IMG/VR virus record: IMGVR_UViG_3300025141_000928
Coordinates: 1-21,295 of that record
DNA from: a virus
Length of the DNA stretch: 21,295 nt
Strand: one strand, 5' to 3'
A model generated the notes under the pieces. The model saw only the letters and a program-made list of their open reading frames with translations, was not told the origin of the DNA and did not search any database. Position numbers and translations under genes: made by a program. The number at the start of each line of letters is the position of its first letter. Within the stretch, counting starts at the first letter, position 1. Of this stretch, positions 7,688 to 15,399 are shown piece by piece.

Positions 7688-8452
7688 ATGCCAGTTAGAA
7701 GAGCAAAAAATATTAAAGAGATCTTATCAGACGAAGCAGAGGCCTCGCGCACAACACTTACTCCTTATACGAAAGAGTATCAAATTAAGTTTGAACACAT
7801 TGCCACAGGGAAGACAGTAAAGTTTTTAGCTTTTTTAACTCAATTCGGCGATTCTTTCAGATCCAATTGGAAAACAGAAAATGTATATGGTAGAATGGAT
7901 CCGTTGGCCGTATTTCAAAATACACAAAGAACTCTCAGCATTGGCTGGAGCATACCTTCAGAGGGTGTTATGGATGGCGCAAACAATTTAACGAAAATAA
8001 GAGATTTTATACGAATGCTATACCCTGTTTATGAAGAGGACTCTCTTGGTGTCTCGGGGATTAAAGCAGCGCCGCTGATCAGGCTGCATTTTGTTAATTT
8101 GGCGGCAGAAGGTCTTACGGGTCTTGTTGGGTTTTTAAGCGGTATTGATTTTGCTCCAGATTTAGAAGCTGGTTTTTTTGACCACAGAACTAAAGAGAAG
8201 GGGGAAAGACTTCTTTATCCTAAATCAATAAAACTTAACTGTACGCTTCAAGTGCTTCATACTAAAAAAGTTGGTTGGGTTGGTAAAAAATTTGCTGGTG
8301 GAAAGAATTCAGCATTTCCTTATTCGGTAGATAAAACACACGTCAGCGAGTGGAGTGCCGCGGCCGAAGCAAGAAATAAACCCCGCGCAGAAAGCAGCCC
8401 TCTTGCCCCGACCACCGAAGCTATGTTTAGAAAGATTACAAAGGGGAAATAA
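7688..8452 (+). CDS. Probable baseplate / tube-initiator structural protein
   Basis: 254 aa. It has an N-terminal beta-rich part with a NVYGRMDPLAVFQNTQRTLS stretch (about residues 63-82), a LYPVYEED motif near 116, an APLIRLHFVNL strand (about 133-143) and a GLVGFLSGIDFAPDLEAGFFD strand pair. The tail is low-complexity and basic. I recall similar proteins in other marine myoviruses in the position between tape measure and LysM-type baseplate protein. There a role at the tube/baseplate junction, like T4 gp48/gp54 or Mu gpN, is plausible. Ribosome site AGGAGA at 7677-7682 precedes ATG 7688, and the stop overlaps the next ATG by one base (TAATG), indicating translational coupling. Structural role likely; precise homology uncertain. 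Confidence 0.5.
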   Translation: MPVRRAKNIKEILSDEAEASRTTLTPYTKEYQIKFEHIATGKTVKFLAFLTQFGDSFRSNWKTENVYGRMDPLAVFQNTQRTLSIGWSIPSEGVMDGANNLTKIRDFIRMLYPVYEEDSLGVSGIKAAPLIRLHFVNLAAEGLTGLVGFLSGIDFAPDLEAGFFDHRTKEKGERLLYPKSIKLNCTLQVLHTKKVGWVGKKFAGGKNSAFPYSVDKTHVSEWSAAAEARNKPRAESSPLAPTTEAMFRKITKGK

Positions 8453-8793
8453 TGGCTATTTCAAGATATGACAATCGTTCACTTATTCACAATGACAGCG
8501 AACTGTATGAAAGCACTTTTAACAAAAGAGGCCTCAAACACGTAGACCAATATGGCACACCCGTCATTGATTTCCCCTTGGCAGAAGAAATAGAAACATT
8601 AGTATTAAAAACTCACACTTGGAGTTCAAATGACAGTTTTTATAAATTGGCCTATGAACACTATAATGATCCATCTTATTGGTGGATTATTCCATGGTTC
8701 AATAAAAAGCCCACCGAGTTCCATTTTCAACTGGGTGATTTAGTTTATATACCACACCCACTATTAGAAGTCTTGGTTATAGCGGGATTTTAA
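8452..8793 (+). CDS. LysM-like baseplate protein (gp53 / gpX type)
   Basis: 113 aa. The C-terminal half reads like a LysM-type module: FYKLAYEHYNDPSYWWIIP, then FQLGDLVYIPHPLLEVL (about residues 63-108). This is the pattern seen in T4 gp53 (baseplate wedge) and P2 gpX. Such proteins sit at the baseplate, clamping wedges together or linking the hub. It starts at ATG 8452 inside the stop of the preceding gene, with AAGGGGA as ribosome site (8441-8447). The N-terminal part (residues 1-50) is less conserved-looking. It is too short to hydrolyse peptidoglycan, so binding or structural use is the better reading. Confidence 0.65.
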   Translation: MAISRYDNRSLIHNDSELYESTFNKRGLKHVDQYGTPVIDFPLAEEIETLVLKTHTWSSNDSFYKLAYEHYNDPSYWWIIPWFNKKPTEFHFQLGDLVYIPHPLLEVLVIAGF

Positions 8794-8796
8794 TAA

Positions 8797-11700
8797 ATGA
8801 CTGAAAAAACAGCCGCACAAAGTTTTGCTGAGCGTGAACGCCAATCGCAGTCGATGATTGAACATCATGACGACTTCATGGGGTTCATTGCTGAAGTTTT
8901 AACCAAAAACACAAAGAGGTGGCACGACCCGGGCTTCGTCGGTCGAGCCATTCTACCGGTGATGAAGATCGCAACCGCGGCTATTACCAAAACTCACCCT
9001 ATAGTTGCTGACGTTTTTGTGCTGCTTCAAGATATACGAGCCGGCGCCGGCGCGAACTGGCCATCGACACCGCAACAGGCGCAATTGGGCCCCAAGCAGG
9101 CGCCTTGGCTCTGGAAGGGTCTGAAGGCTCAAGAAAAATTTAACACAATCACGGAAAAACATACAGTTGGTGAAGGTGACGATAAAAGGCAGCGAGTGTC
9201 AAATCTTGAGTGGCACCACATCACCGCACTGATCAGCCGCTATATCACCAACACCAACGCGATTGATGCCGCCGAGCGCGCAAGACTCAAAGCCATCGGA
9301 ACGGAAGATAATCTACGAGAAAATATTGATGAAATTCTTGGAGATATTGCAGAAACACAACAATTTATTTTAATGAAAGAGTTTATTGAGCGTGAAACTA
9401 ATTTATATCCACGCGGGAGTTCGTTTACCGAAGCGCTTCAGCTATCTGTATTTACACTAGACGTTTCAAAGAATAAAAGGTCATCTTCGGCGGAATTGTA
9501 TTCTAAGATAATAACAAACAAATATGATCCAAAATTTTTAACTATTACAAACGCTCAGTGGTCTTTGTTGGTGCCTAAAATATCTTTGAAGCAAGTGTTT
9601 ATTAAAAGAGAGCGTGGACAATTTAAAATTCAATCTGAAAAAACAAAAAAATATGTTTTTTTAGATCATCTTCACCCGGACAGTTTACAAAACTTAACAA
9701 GTGATAAAATTGGCCGCGGCGACGGAGTGGGCCTCAAAAGTGTTTCTATTGAGCACAGGCAAGAGCATTTTGCAGATAAAAGATATTTTGTAAAAATATC
9801 AATTTTCTTTGAAAATGCACAAACTCTTTATAAACAACATCTTTTGTCAAAGAGCGCGGCTAAAAAACAAGACGATTCTAGCACAGCCAAAAAGAAGAAT
9901 AAGGCCGCACCAACACAGGTTGCTGATTTTATTGATTTATTGAGCTTAACACAAGAAATAAAAAAAGATGGCGGTAGTGAATTTTGGCGCTGGTATCTTA
10001 CTTTTGGTTGGGCCACCCCTCCTGCCGGCGCTATTGTCGGTGATAAAGACGACAAAATAAGAGAATTCGTGGCAAAGCTTCAAACAACGTTGGTGTTAAA
10101 TTTGTGGCGATGGCAATTTAAATTTAATCAAGATGGCTCAGTTGTTTTGGATGTTGAGTTTGTGGCCGATGATGATGAAAGACAATCTAGTGATATTCTT
10201 ATTGCAAAAGAGGACGAGGCCGCGATTGCGCAGGGTAAGACAAGATATGAGGATTCTGTAATAGGTACAAAAGCAGCTAAAAAAGCTTTGGATGCTTTTA
10301 ATAAAACGGGCAAGCTCACAGCGCTCAAAAAAGCATTAAAGGCCGCCGGCATTGATGAAAAAAAATATAATGATTTTAAAAAACGCGCATCTCTCAGTGG
10401 CGAAAAGGCTCTCAGCGCCGACGAAAAAAAAGAGTTTGATCTGCTGCGGAACAAGCGCCAACACATTATTAACCAACGATCCGGCGGTACCGATTTTGCC
10501 GCGGCCCATGAAAAATTGATGCAAGATTACAACAACGCTCTTAATGATCAGGCTATAAAAAAATCTTTTTATTCAAAATACATTTACAGCAATTTTACTA
10601 ACAGGCTGATGCGCACAAATAAAATACATGTAGGTGTTGCTGAGCGCACATTCCTTTCAGAAAAAAAAGGCACGGCAGCAGCGATGAATTATAGGTTCTA
10701 TCCCATGTACAAAATAGCAGCATCTGAGGCGGTTGTTAAAGTACTTGGCCAACCTCAGAACAACGCTCATCAGGCTTCATCCGCCGCAGCAACCGCAGAC
10801 GCAGCAGGAGCAAAAAGCAGCGGTAGCAAAGATAAGCTAAGAAAAGACGCTATGTATAATTTATTAAAGGGGCACAAAAAATTATTAAGAGAGCTTAAAT
10901 ATAAACCAAAGGGAAAACCAACTGATTCAATTGTTATACCTTATTTTTTTGCCGGGGACATTATTGATATAGCTTTTGGAAATCATAATTCGCGTGCTGG
11001 AAAAAGCATAAAGCCAGTGTTGGCATCATTGGATCTCAGCATGAACAGAAGGAGAGATGCTATTAAAGCTGCAAAATCATTCCCCGACAAAAGAAATATT
11101 AGTAATATTCCTATATCATTTACTAGTTTTATGTTGTGGTGGAACAACAAAGTTGTGAGATCACAAAAAGAAGTTTGGCCTTTAAGAATATTTTTACGAG
11201 AATTTTTTGATGAATTCCTTAACAAAATAATTGATAATTATGATCCACTTCATAAAAAATATCTTGGTGTTGAGCCAGATAAAAAAGTTTGGAATAATAC
11301 AGATGCAGATATAACAATAGAAAGCGTTGATATGCCGTATGATTTAACAGGACGAAAGTTCAGAAAAAAAGGCGAAAACTTTGTAATTGATGTTGATAAA
11401 GTTTTGCGTGCCAGAGGTAGAGGAGGCTCCTTGGCGGCTAGTCCCACTGCCCATGAGGCTTCCCCTGATAATTTATTTTCGCACATGTTTATATATGGCA
11501 CAGCCGGCCGCATTTGGTTAAATTGCGTGCCAAAAGAAAATATGCAAAGCGGAATATATCATTTTTTTGTCGGTGGCGATGGCGGCATTATGAAGAGTAT
11601 AGAATTTAATGTAGTGCCAAGCGAATGGCGCCGCACGACACAATTGCTTGATGCGGTTAAAGAAAAGCGAGACCCAAATTTTGTAGAGCAATATGATGTA

Positions 11701-11958
11701 ACAATAAGAATGAGAGGAAATAATATAATAAGGCCGGGAGTTTTAATATATGTTGATTTAAGCTTAATAGGTTTTGGCAAATCAAATCAGCCAAACACAA
11801 TTTCTTATGAACATAATCTTGGGGGCTATTATTTGGTGTACAAGGTGGATCATCAAGTAAGCGGTGATGACTTTGAAACTGTTATAGTGGCTCGCACTGA
11901 TGGATTTTCCGGCAAGGGACTAATAAAAACCGGCAAGGAAAAGAAAGCTAAGAAATAG
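8797..11958 (+). CDS. Large baseplate hub-like protein (gp27 / gpD-type C-terminus)
   Basis: 1053 aa. The C-terminal domain (about residues 911-1045) has an SIEFNVVPSEWRRTTQLLDA segment, then DVTIRMRGNNIIRPGVLIYVDL, GGYYLVYKVDHQVSGDDFETVIVART. This matches the general pattern of hub proteins of the gp27/gpD/Mu gp44 type ('position on an oligomer axis, PG-I-v, Y-v-y-v-dH, T-i-a-r'). The N-terminal ~900 residues are unrecognised and include Lys/Ala-rich linkers (about 350-372, 660-680) and a long helical region (about 490-580). No lysozyme catalytic motif was recognised. It starts 3 bases after the preceding stop with only a weak ribosome site, so it is probably coupled to it. It would form the central hub to which the tube attaches. 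Family call moderate. Confidence 0.55.
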   Translation: MTEKTAAQSFAERERQSQSMIEHHDDFMGFIAEVLTKNTKRWHDPGFVGRAILPVMKIATAAITKTHPIVADVFVLLQDIRAGAGANWPSTPQQAQLGPKQAPWLWKGLKAQEKFNTITEKHTVGEGDDKRQRVSNLEWHHITALISRYITNTNAIDAAERARLKAIGTEDNLRENIDEILGDIAETQQFILMKEFIERETNLYPRGSSFTEALQLSVFTLDVSKNKRSSSAELYSKIITNKYDPKFLTITNAQWSLLVPKISLKQVFIKRERGQFKIQSEKTKKYVFLDHLHPDSLQNLTSDKIGRGDGVGLKSVSIEHRQEHFADKRYFVKISIFFENAQTLYKQHLLSKSAAKKQDDSSTAKKKNKAAPTQVADFIDLLSLTQEIKKDGGSEFWRWYLTFGWATPPAGAIVGDKDDKIREFVAKLQTTLVLNLWRWQFKFNQDGSVVLDVEFVADDDERQSSDILIAKEDEAAIAQGKTRYEDSVIGTKAAKKALDAFNKTGKLTALKKALKAAGIDEKKYNDFKKRASLSGEKALSADEKKEFDLLRNKRQHIINQRSGGTDFAAAHEKLMQDYNNALNDQAIKKSFYSKYIYSNFTNRLMRTNKIHVGVAERTFLSEKKGTAAAMNYRFYPMYKIAASEAVVKVLGQPQNNAHQASSAAATADAAGAKSSGSKDKLRKDAMYNLLKGHKKLLRELKYKPKGKPTDSIVIPYFFAGDIIDIAFGNHNSRAGKSIKPVLASLDLSMNRRRDAIKAAKSFPDKRNISNIPISFTSFMLWWNNKVVRSQKEVWPLRIFLREFFDEFLNKIIDNYDPLHKKYLGVEPDKKVWNNTDADITIESVDMPYDLTGRKFRKKGENFVIDVDKVLRARGRGGSLAASPTAHEASPDNLFSHMFIYGTAGRIWLNCVPKENMQSGIYHFFVGGDGGIMKSIEFNVVPSEWRRTTQLLDAVKEKRDPNFVEQYDVTIRMRGNNIIRPGVLIYVDLSLIGFGKSNQPNTISYEHNLGGYYLVYKVDHQVSGDDFETVIVARTDGFSGKGLIKTGKEKKAKK

Positions 11959-11978
11959 CTGAATAAGGAAATTTTATT

Positions 11979-13319
11979 ATGGCGTATAGAACAGGAGATG
12001 AACAAAGTGCTATTGATCTTATTGTAAAAAGAATTGGCTATGATGTAGCAGTACCGCCTGTTCCGGGCATACAAAATTTTGAAAAAATTCTTAGATTTTA
12101 CGGACTTCAAGATGGCAATAATAATTTTATTATACCCAATCCTACTTTTATCAAGTATGTAAGCAATTCTGATACAGTTTTGGCATTTGATTTTGTTGCA
12201 AATGCTTTTCTTGATTTTCAAAAATTATATGTAGATATGCTGCAAGCTGGCAAAATTTCAAAAGAGTCTGTATATACAAATATAATTTTTGAACCTTTTG
12301 AGGGGTGGTATAACTTTGAAGAAGAATATCGTAATAATGTTAGGTTTCTTATAAAACAAATTAATAGTGTTTTTTTAAGCACGCATGAAGAACAGAAAAA
12401 GATTATAAACATAGACAAATATATTGAATCGTTTATGGGATTTTTCCCCTTAATGGAATCGCTTACAGTAACTAGGGCTAAAATGTTATCTAGTGTATTA
12501 ACAAAAAGAAGTGCATCCGGCTTAGTAATAAAATTAGCAGATGAACAAGAAAATGATGATCAGGTTAAATGGGAAAAGTATTTAAATGATCCAAACTTTA
12601 AAGCAGTCGTAACGCTTGCGCAACAAACTGGATTTTATGTAAGTAAAAATTCTCCATGGACTTTGGTTGCAAATTTGGGTTCGCCAGTGATGAAATTTTA
12701 TATGCGCTTAAATGATTATGAAAAGGAAACAGAAGAGATTTTTAAAAATTTATTTTCGAAAGAACAGCTAAAATATGCTCAAAAAAATGCTGTATTGCCC
12801 TCTGAGACTGCCGATAAATTAAAAGAGCAAGCACAAATCGCCGCGAAAAAGAAAATTATGTCAACGACGAAGTTGCCTATAGAAAAAATATTTAAGAAAT
12901 ATTATTTTGAAACAGCCATGGCCGATTTTAATACTGTCAAAAACATGTTTTATTTTGGATATACTTCATTTTTGATAACAAATCCAGAAGTTAGAGAGAT
13001 AAAACGAGATGAGCATCTTGCTGACCATGCGGCGGGTGGTTACAAGGTTCGCCGGTATTGTCCAAAAGAACAGCAGACCATCCAAGTATACAAATCAAGA
13101 GAATATATTTCTGAAAATGGTTATAACAAAAAATTTGATGATTATTTTTTCTTAAAAATATTTCTTTTTCTTAAAAATTATGAAAATGGTAAAATATTTT
13201 CAGAAAATCGCCTCAAAGTACACCTTAAAAGTATTTCAAAGATCAAGAAAAGAATTGACACATCCGCAGCAATAATGTATATTAATAGTGTGTTTAAGGG
13301 ACTAGAGAGCGTTGCGTGA
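11979..13319 (+). CDS. Unrecognised protein at the end of the structural module
   Basis: 446 aa, not recognised. It is predicted largely alpha-helical, with many aromatic and Lys residues and no Cys until YCPKEQQ near residue 360. It is more A+T-rich than the tail genes before it. The ATG at 11979 follows AAGGAA (11965-11970). It is the last gene before the polymerase, and its stop overlaps the GTG start of that gene by three bases (GTGA). Its final 65 bases also contain a sigma70-type promoter for the polymerase. Position at the end of the tail operon suggests a virion or virion-assembly protein, but nothing in the sequence shows a specific role. Confidence 0.75.
   Translation: MAYRTGDEQSAIDLIVKRIGYDVAVPPVPGIQNFEKILRFYGLQDGNNNFIIPNPTFIKYVSNSDTVLAFDFVANAFLDFQKLYVDMLQAGKISKESVYTNIIFEPFEGWYNFEEEYRNNVRFLIKQINSVFLSTHEEQKKIINIDKYIESFMGFFPLMESLTVTRAKMLSSVLTKRSASGLVIKLADEQENDDQVKWEKYLNDPNFKAVVTLAQQTGFYVSKNSPWTLVANLGSPVMKFYMRLNDYEKETEEIFKNLFSKEQLKYAQKNAVLPSETADKLKEQAQIAAKKKIMSTTKLPIEKIFKKYYFETAMADFNTVKNMFYFGYTSFLITNPEVREIKRDEHLADHAAGGYKVRRYCPKEQQTIQVYKSREYISENGYNKKFDDYFFLKIFLFLKNYENGKIFSENRLKVHLKSISKIKKRIDTSAAIMYINSVFKGLESVA
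13255..13283 (+). promoter_or_regulatory. Sigma70-type promoter for the polymerase / FtsZ-like operon
   Basis: A perfect -35 TTGACA (13255-13260), a 17-base spacer and -10 TATATT (13278-13283) lie 33-60 bases upstream of the polymerase GTG, within the end of the preceding coding region. It marks the boundary between the structural and replication modules. Confidence 0.65.
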
Positions 13320-14491
13320 TTTTTCAATCTTTAGATAAAAAAAATAAATGTAAAGATATCTACTGTGGTGGCAAGATTTACAACAAGACTCCAGAAGATT
13401 TAACTGGTACGTGGGATTATGTTGATGTGCCCCACAATGTAGAATATGCAAAGTTGTATTGTGGCGGCCAATCCATTGAAGATGTTTGCCCCGATCGCTT
13501 AAAGGGACAATGGCTCAACGCAAGTCAGAAGCTTAAAGCGTATTTAAATTCTTTTATGCAAGCAAAAATTTCACTAGAAGAGCACTGTTTTTATGACTTA
13601 GTGCCACAACATTTTCTTTTGGATTTTTTCGAAGTGAAGAATGAAATAACAAAACATGTTTTTGACAATTGTGAGCGTCCTGAAAATTATGATTTTTTGT
13701 TGCAACTTACAAAAATTGTGGAAGACATTAAAAACAGACCTTTAAAGCTAAAAACGAGCAATTTAAACAACTTGGGGCATCAACTAGCAACTAGAAACTT
13801 TTTAAGGCGTCTAAAAGGAGCAAAAAAGCGCGTCAAATATAATATTTTTGGGACGAAAACAGGCAGGCTAACAACAGAGCCAAAATCTTTTCCTATTTTG
13901 ACGCTAAAAAAGGAATATCGTACCATTTTAGAACCAAATAACGATCTGTATGTGGAATTGGACTTTAATGCTGCTGAGCTAAGGACGCTTTTGGCTTTGT
14001 GCGACAAAGAACAACCAAAAGAAGATATACATGAGTGGAATGCTAAAAATGTATTTCGCGAGTCGCGGAAAGAGGCCAAAGAGCGTATTTTTGCTTGGCT
14101 GTATAATCCAGATTCTAAAGATTATTTAGCCAACAGAGCTTATGATAGAACAAGCATTAAAGAAAAGTATTGGGATGGTAAAATAGTAACAACGCCATTT
14201 GGCAGAAAAATAGAGGCGGATGAGTTTCATGCTTTAAACTACTTGATTCAAAGCACAACGGCAGACATGGTATTGCGGCAGTTGATTAAAGTTTATGAAT
14301 TGCTCAAAGAGCATAAGTCGCATGTAGCATTTGTGATACATGATTCGCTGGTGATCGATCTAGCGAAAGAAGACAAACACCTGTTGGAGAACATTTTTAA
14401 TGTTTTTTCGAAAACTGACTTGGGCGAATTCTTAATTTCAGTTAAGGTCGGCAAAAATTTTGGTCAAATGAAGGAAATAAAATGGACATAA
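13316..14491 (+). CDS. Compact family A DNA polymerase lacking an exonuclease domain
   Basis: 391 aa. The polymerase core motifs of E. coli Pol I family are in order: TGRLTTEPKSFPIL (182-195); motif A DFNAAELR (D216, E221, matching D705/E710); motif B R251, K255, F259 and Y263 with the exact 4-residue spacing of R754/K758/F762/Y766; PFGRK (294-298); Q312 in IQSTTAD; motif C IHDSLV, where D343 matches D882 but the next Glu is Ser344. The 35-residue gap between motif A and motif B is shorter than usual. There is no 3'-5' exonuclease domain. The first 70 residues instead hold a tandem YCGG...P..L.G.W repeat with Cys at 12, 17, 49 and 58. It starts at GTG 13316 overlapping the previous stop, and overlaps the next gene by 10 bases. 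T4 relatives normally use family B gp43. Rhodothermus phage RM378 also has a split family A polymerase. Activity is plausible; whether it is the replicase is unknown. Confidence 0.85.
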   Translation: MIFQSLDKKNKCKDIYCGGKIYNKTPEDLTGTWDYVDVPHNVEYAKLYCGGQSIEDVCPDRLKGQWLNASQKLKAYLNSFMQAKISLEEHCFYDLVPQHFLLDFFEVKNEITKHVFDNCERPENYDFLLQLTKIVEDIKNRPLKLKTSNLNNLGHQLATRNFLRRLKGAKKRVKYNIFGTKTGRLTTEPKSFPILTLKKEYRTILEPNNDLYVELDFNAAELRTLLALCDKEQPKEDIHEWNAKNVFRESRKEAKERIFAWLYNPDSKDYLANRAYDRTSIKEKYWDGKIVTTPFGRKIEADEFHALNYLIQSTTADMVLRQLIKVYELLKEHKSHVAFVIHDSLVIDLAKEDKHLLENIFNVFSKTDLGEFLISVKVGKNFGQMKEIKWT

Positions 14492-15336
14492 TTGGATTTG
14501 GCGGCGCCGGTTGCAACGTTGCAAAAACATTTAAAGATTATTCTCAATATAAGATTCATTATATAGACGTTGGCCTTCGCGGCGAGGACAACTATTCTCT
14601 TTTAAGAGCCAACACCATGGAAGAAGCAGAAACAAATGTGCCAAAATTTTCAAAACTTGTTAAAAAACTAAAAGGTGAAGTTGTTTTTATATGTGCTGGT
14701 GCCGGCATAAGCAGTGGTTCAATTTTAGGAACTTTAGAACAATTCAAGCACTTACCGGTAACTGTAATCTATATTAAGCCAGATTATGATCTTTTGGGCG
14801 AAAAAGAAAAACAAAGAGAAAGGGTTGTTCATGGAATATTACAACAATTTGCTAGAACGGGATTGCTCAAACGCATGTATTTGTTTGATAATACAAAAAT
14901 AGCGGAGATGCTGGGCGGGCTTTCGATAGTTGAATACCACCCTAAAATCAATCAAATGATCAGTAACTCTTTTCACATGTTGAATTATTTTAAAAATACA
15001 GATTCTATTATGACAAACGTTTCAGACCCTCAAGAAATTAACAGAATATCAACAGTTGGGGTTTACAATTTTGAGGAAGAGGCCGAAAAATATTTTTATG
15101 ACATTGCAAATCCGCGAGAAAAGCATTTTTATTTTGCTTTTAATGAAGAGACGCTAAATAAGGAAAAAAACCTTTTAAGTAAAATAAGTGAACAAATAAA
15201 AAGTGCTGGACAACCTGAGTTTACTGCTGTATCATATGATATAACGGCGACGACATATGAAGAAAATTTCGCATATATCGAAGCTCATACAAACTTCATT
15301 CAGGGCGAAAAAGTGGTTGACAAAAGCTCAGAATAG
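14482..15336 (+). CDS. Divergent FtsZ/tubulin-like GTPase-fold protein
   Basis: 284 aa. The N-terminus IIGFGGAGCNVA (3-14) matches the FtsZ nucleotide-binding T1 loop. FICAGAGISSGS (69-80) aligns with the GGGTG(S/T)G signature (T4 loop) but in degenerate form. LLGEKEKQRERVVHGILQQ (about 104-122) and LFDNTKI (134-140) match the following FtsZ/tubulin elements (F.FEG..R...A..GI..L and the N-D base-contact region). The catalytic T7 loop, normally N-x-D-x-x-D/E, is not recognisable (the region around 180-196 reads EINRISTVGVYNF). The C-terminal domain is short and there is no FtsZ-style tail. It starts at ATG 14482 with AAGGAA 5 bases before it, 10 bases inside the polymerase gene, so the two are translationally coupled. 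Fold fairly sure; GTP binding likely; polymerisation and hydrolysis open. Confidence 0.7.
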   Translation: MDIIGFGGAGCNVAKTFKDYSQYKIHYIDVGLRGEDNYSLLRANTMEEAETNVPKFSKLVKKLKGEVVFICAGAGISSGSILGTLEQFKHLPVTVIYIKPDYDLLGEKEKQRERVVHGILQQFARTGLLKRMYLFDNTKIAEMLGGLSIVEYHPKINQMISNSFHMLNYFKNTDSIMTNVSDPQEINRISTVGVYNFEEEAEKYFYDIANPREKHFYFAFNEETLNKEKNLLSKISEQIKSAGQPEFTAVSYDITATTYEENFAYIEAHTNFIQGEKVVDKSSE

Positions 15337-15344
15337 GTTATACT
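15317..15344 (+). promoter_or_regulatory. Sigma70-type promoter for the gp32-like gene
   Basis: TTGACA (15317-15322), a 16-base spacer and TATACT (15339-15344) lie at the end of the FtsZ-like coding region. The start of transcription would fall near 15351, exactly at the base of the hairpin that follows. Confidence 0.7.
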
Positions 15345-15353
15345 GTATATGCG

Positions 15354-15374
15354 GGCTGGGAAAACGACCCAGCC
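15354..15374 (+). promoter_or_regulatory. 5' leader hairpin of the gp32-like mRNA
   Basis: GGCTGGG, a 7-base loop (AAAACGA) and CCCAGCC form a perfect stem that would begin within about three bases of the predicted mRNA 5' end. It is followed by an unstructured A/U-rich stretch and AAGGAG (15384-15389). It could stabilise the transcript or take part in gp32 autoregulation. It has no T-run, so it is not a good terminator for the upstream gene. Confidence 0.55.
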
Positions 15375-15399
15375 TATAATTTTAAGGAGAAAAAATAAA

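Noticed and set aside
13662-13692. TTGACA followed by an A/T-rich stretch inside the polymerase gene as a promoter
   Set aside because: The -10 at proper spacing is poor and there is no gene start within several hundred bases downstream.
15349-15399. Upstream in-frame start for the gp32-like gene (17 extra residues)
   Set aside because: The upstream start falls at the predicted transcription start and would translate through the leader hairpin. ATG 15400 has a proper AAGGAG site.
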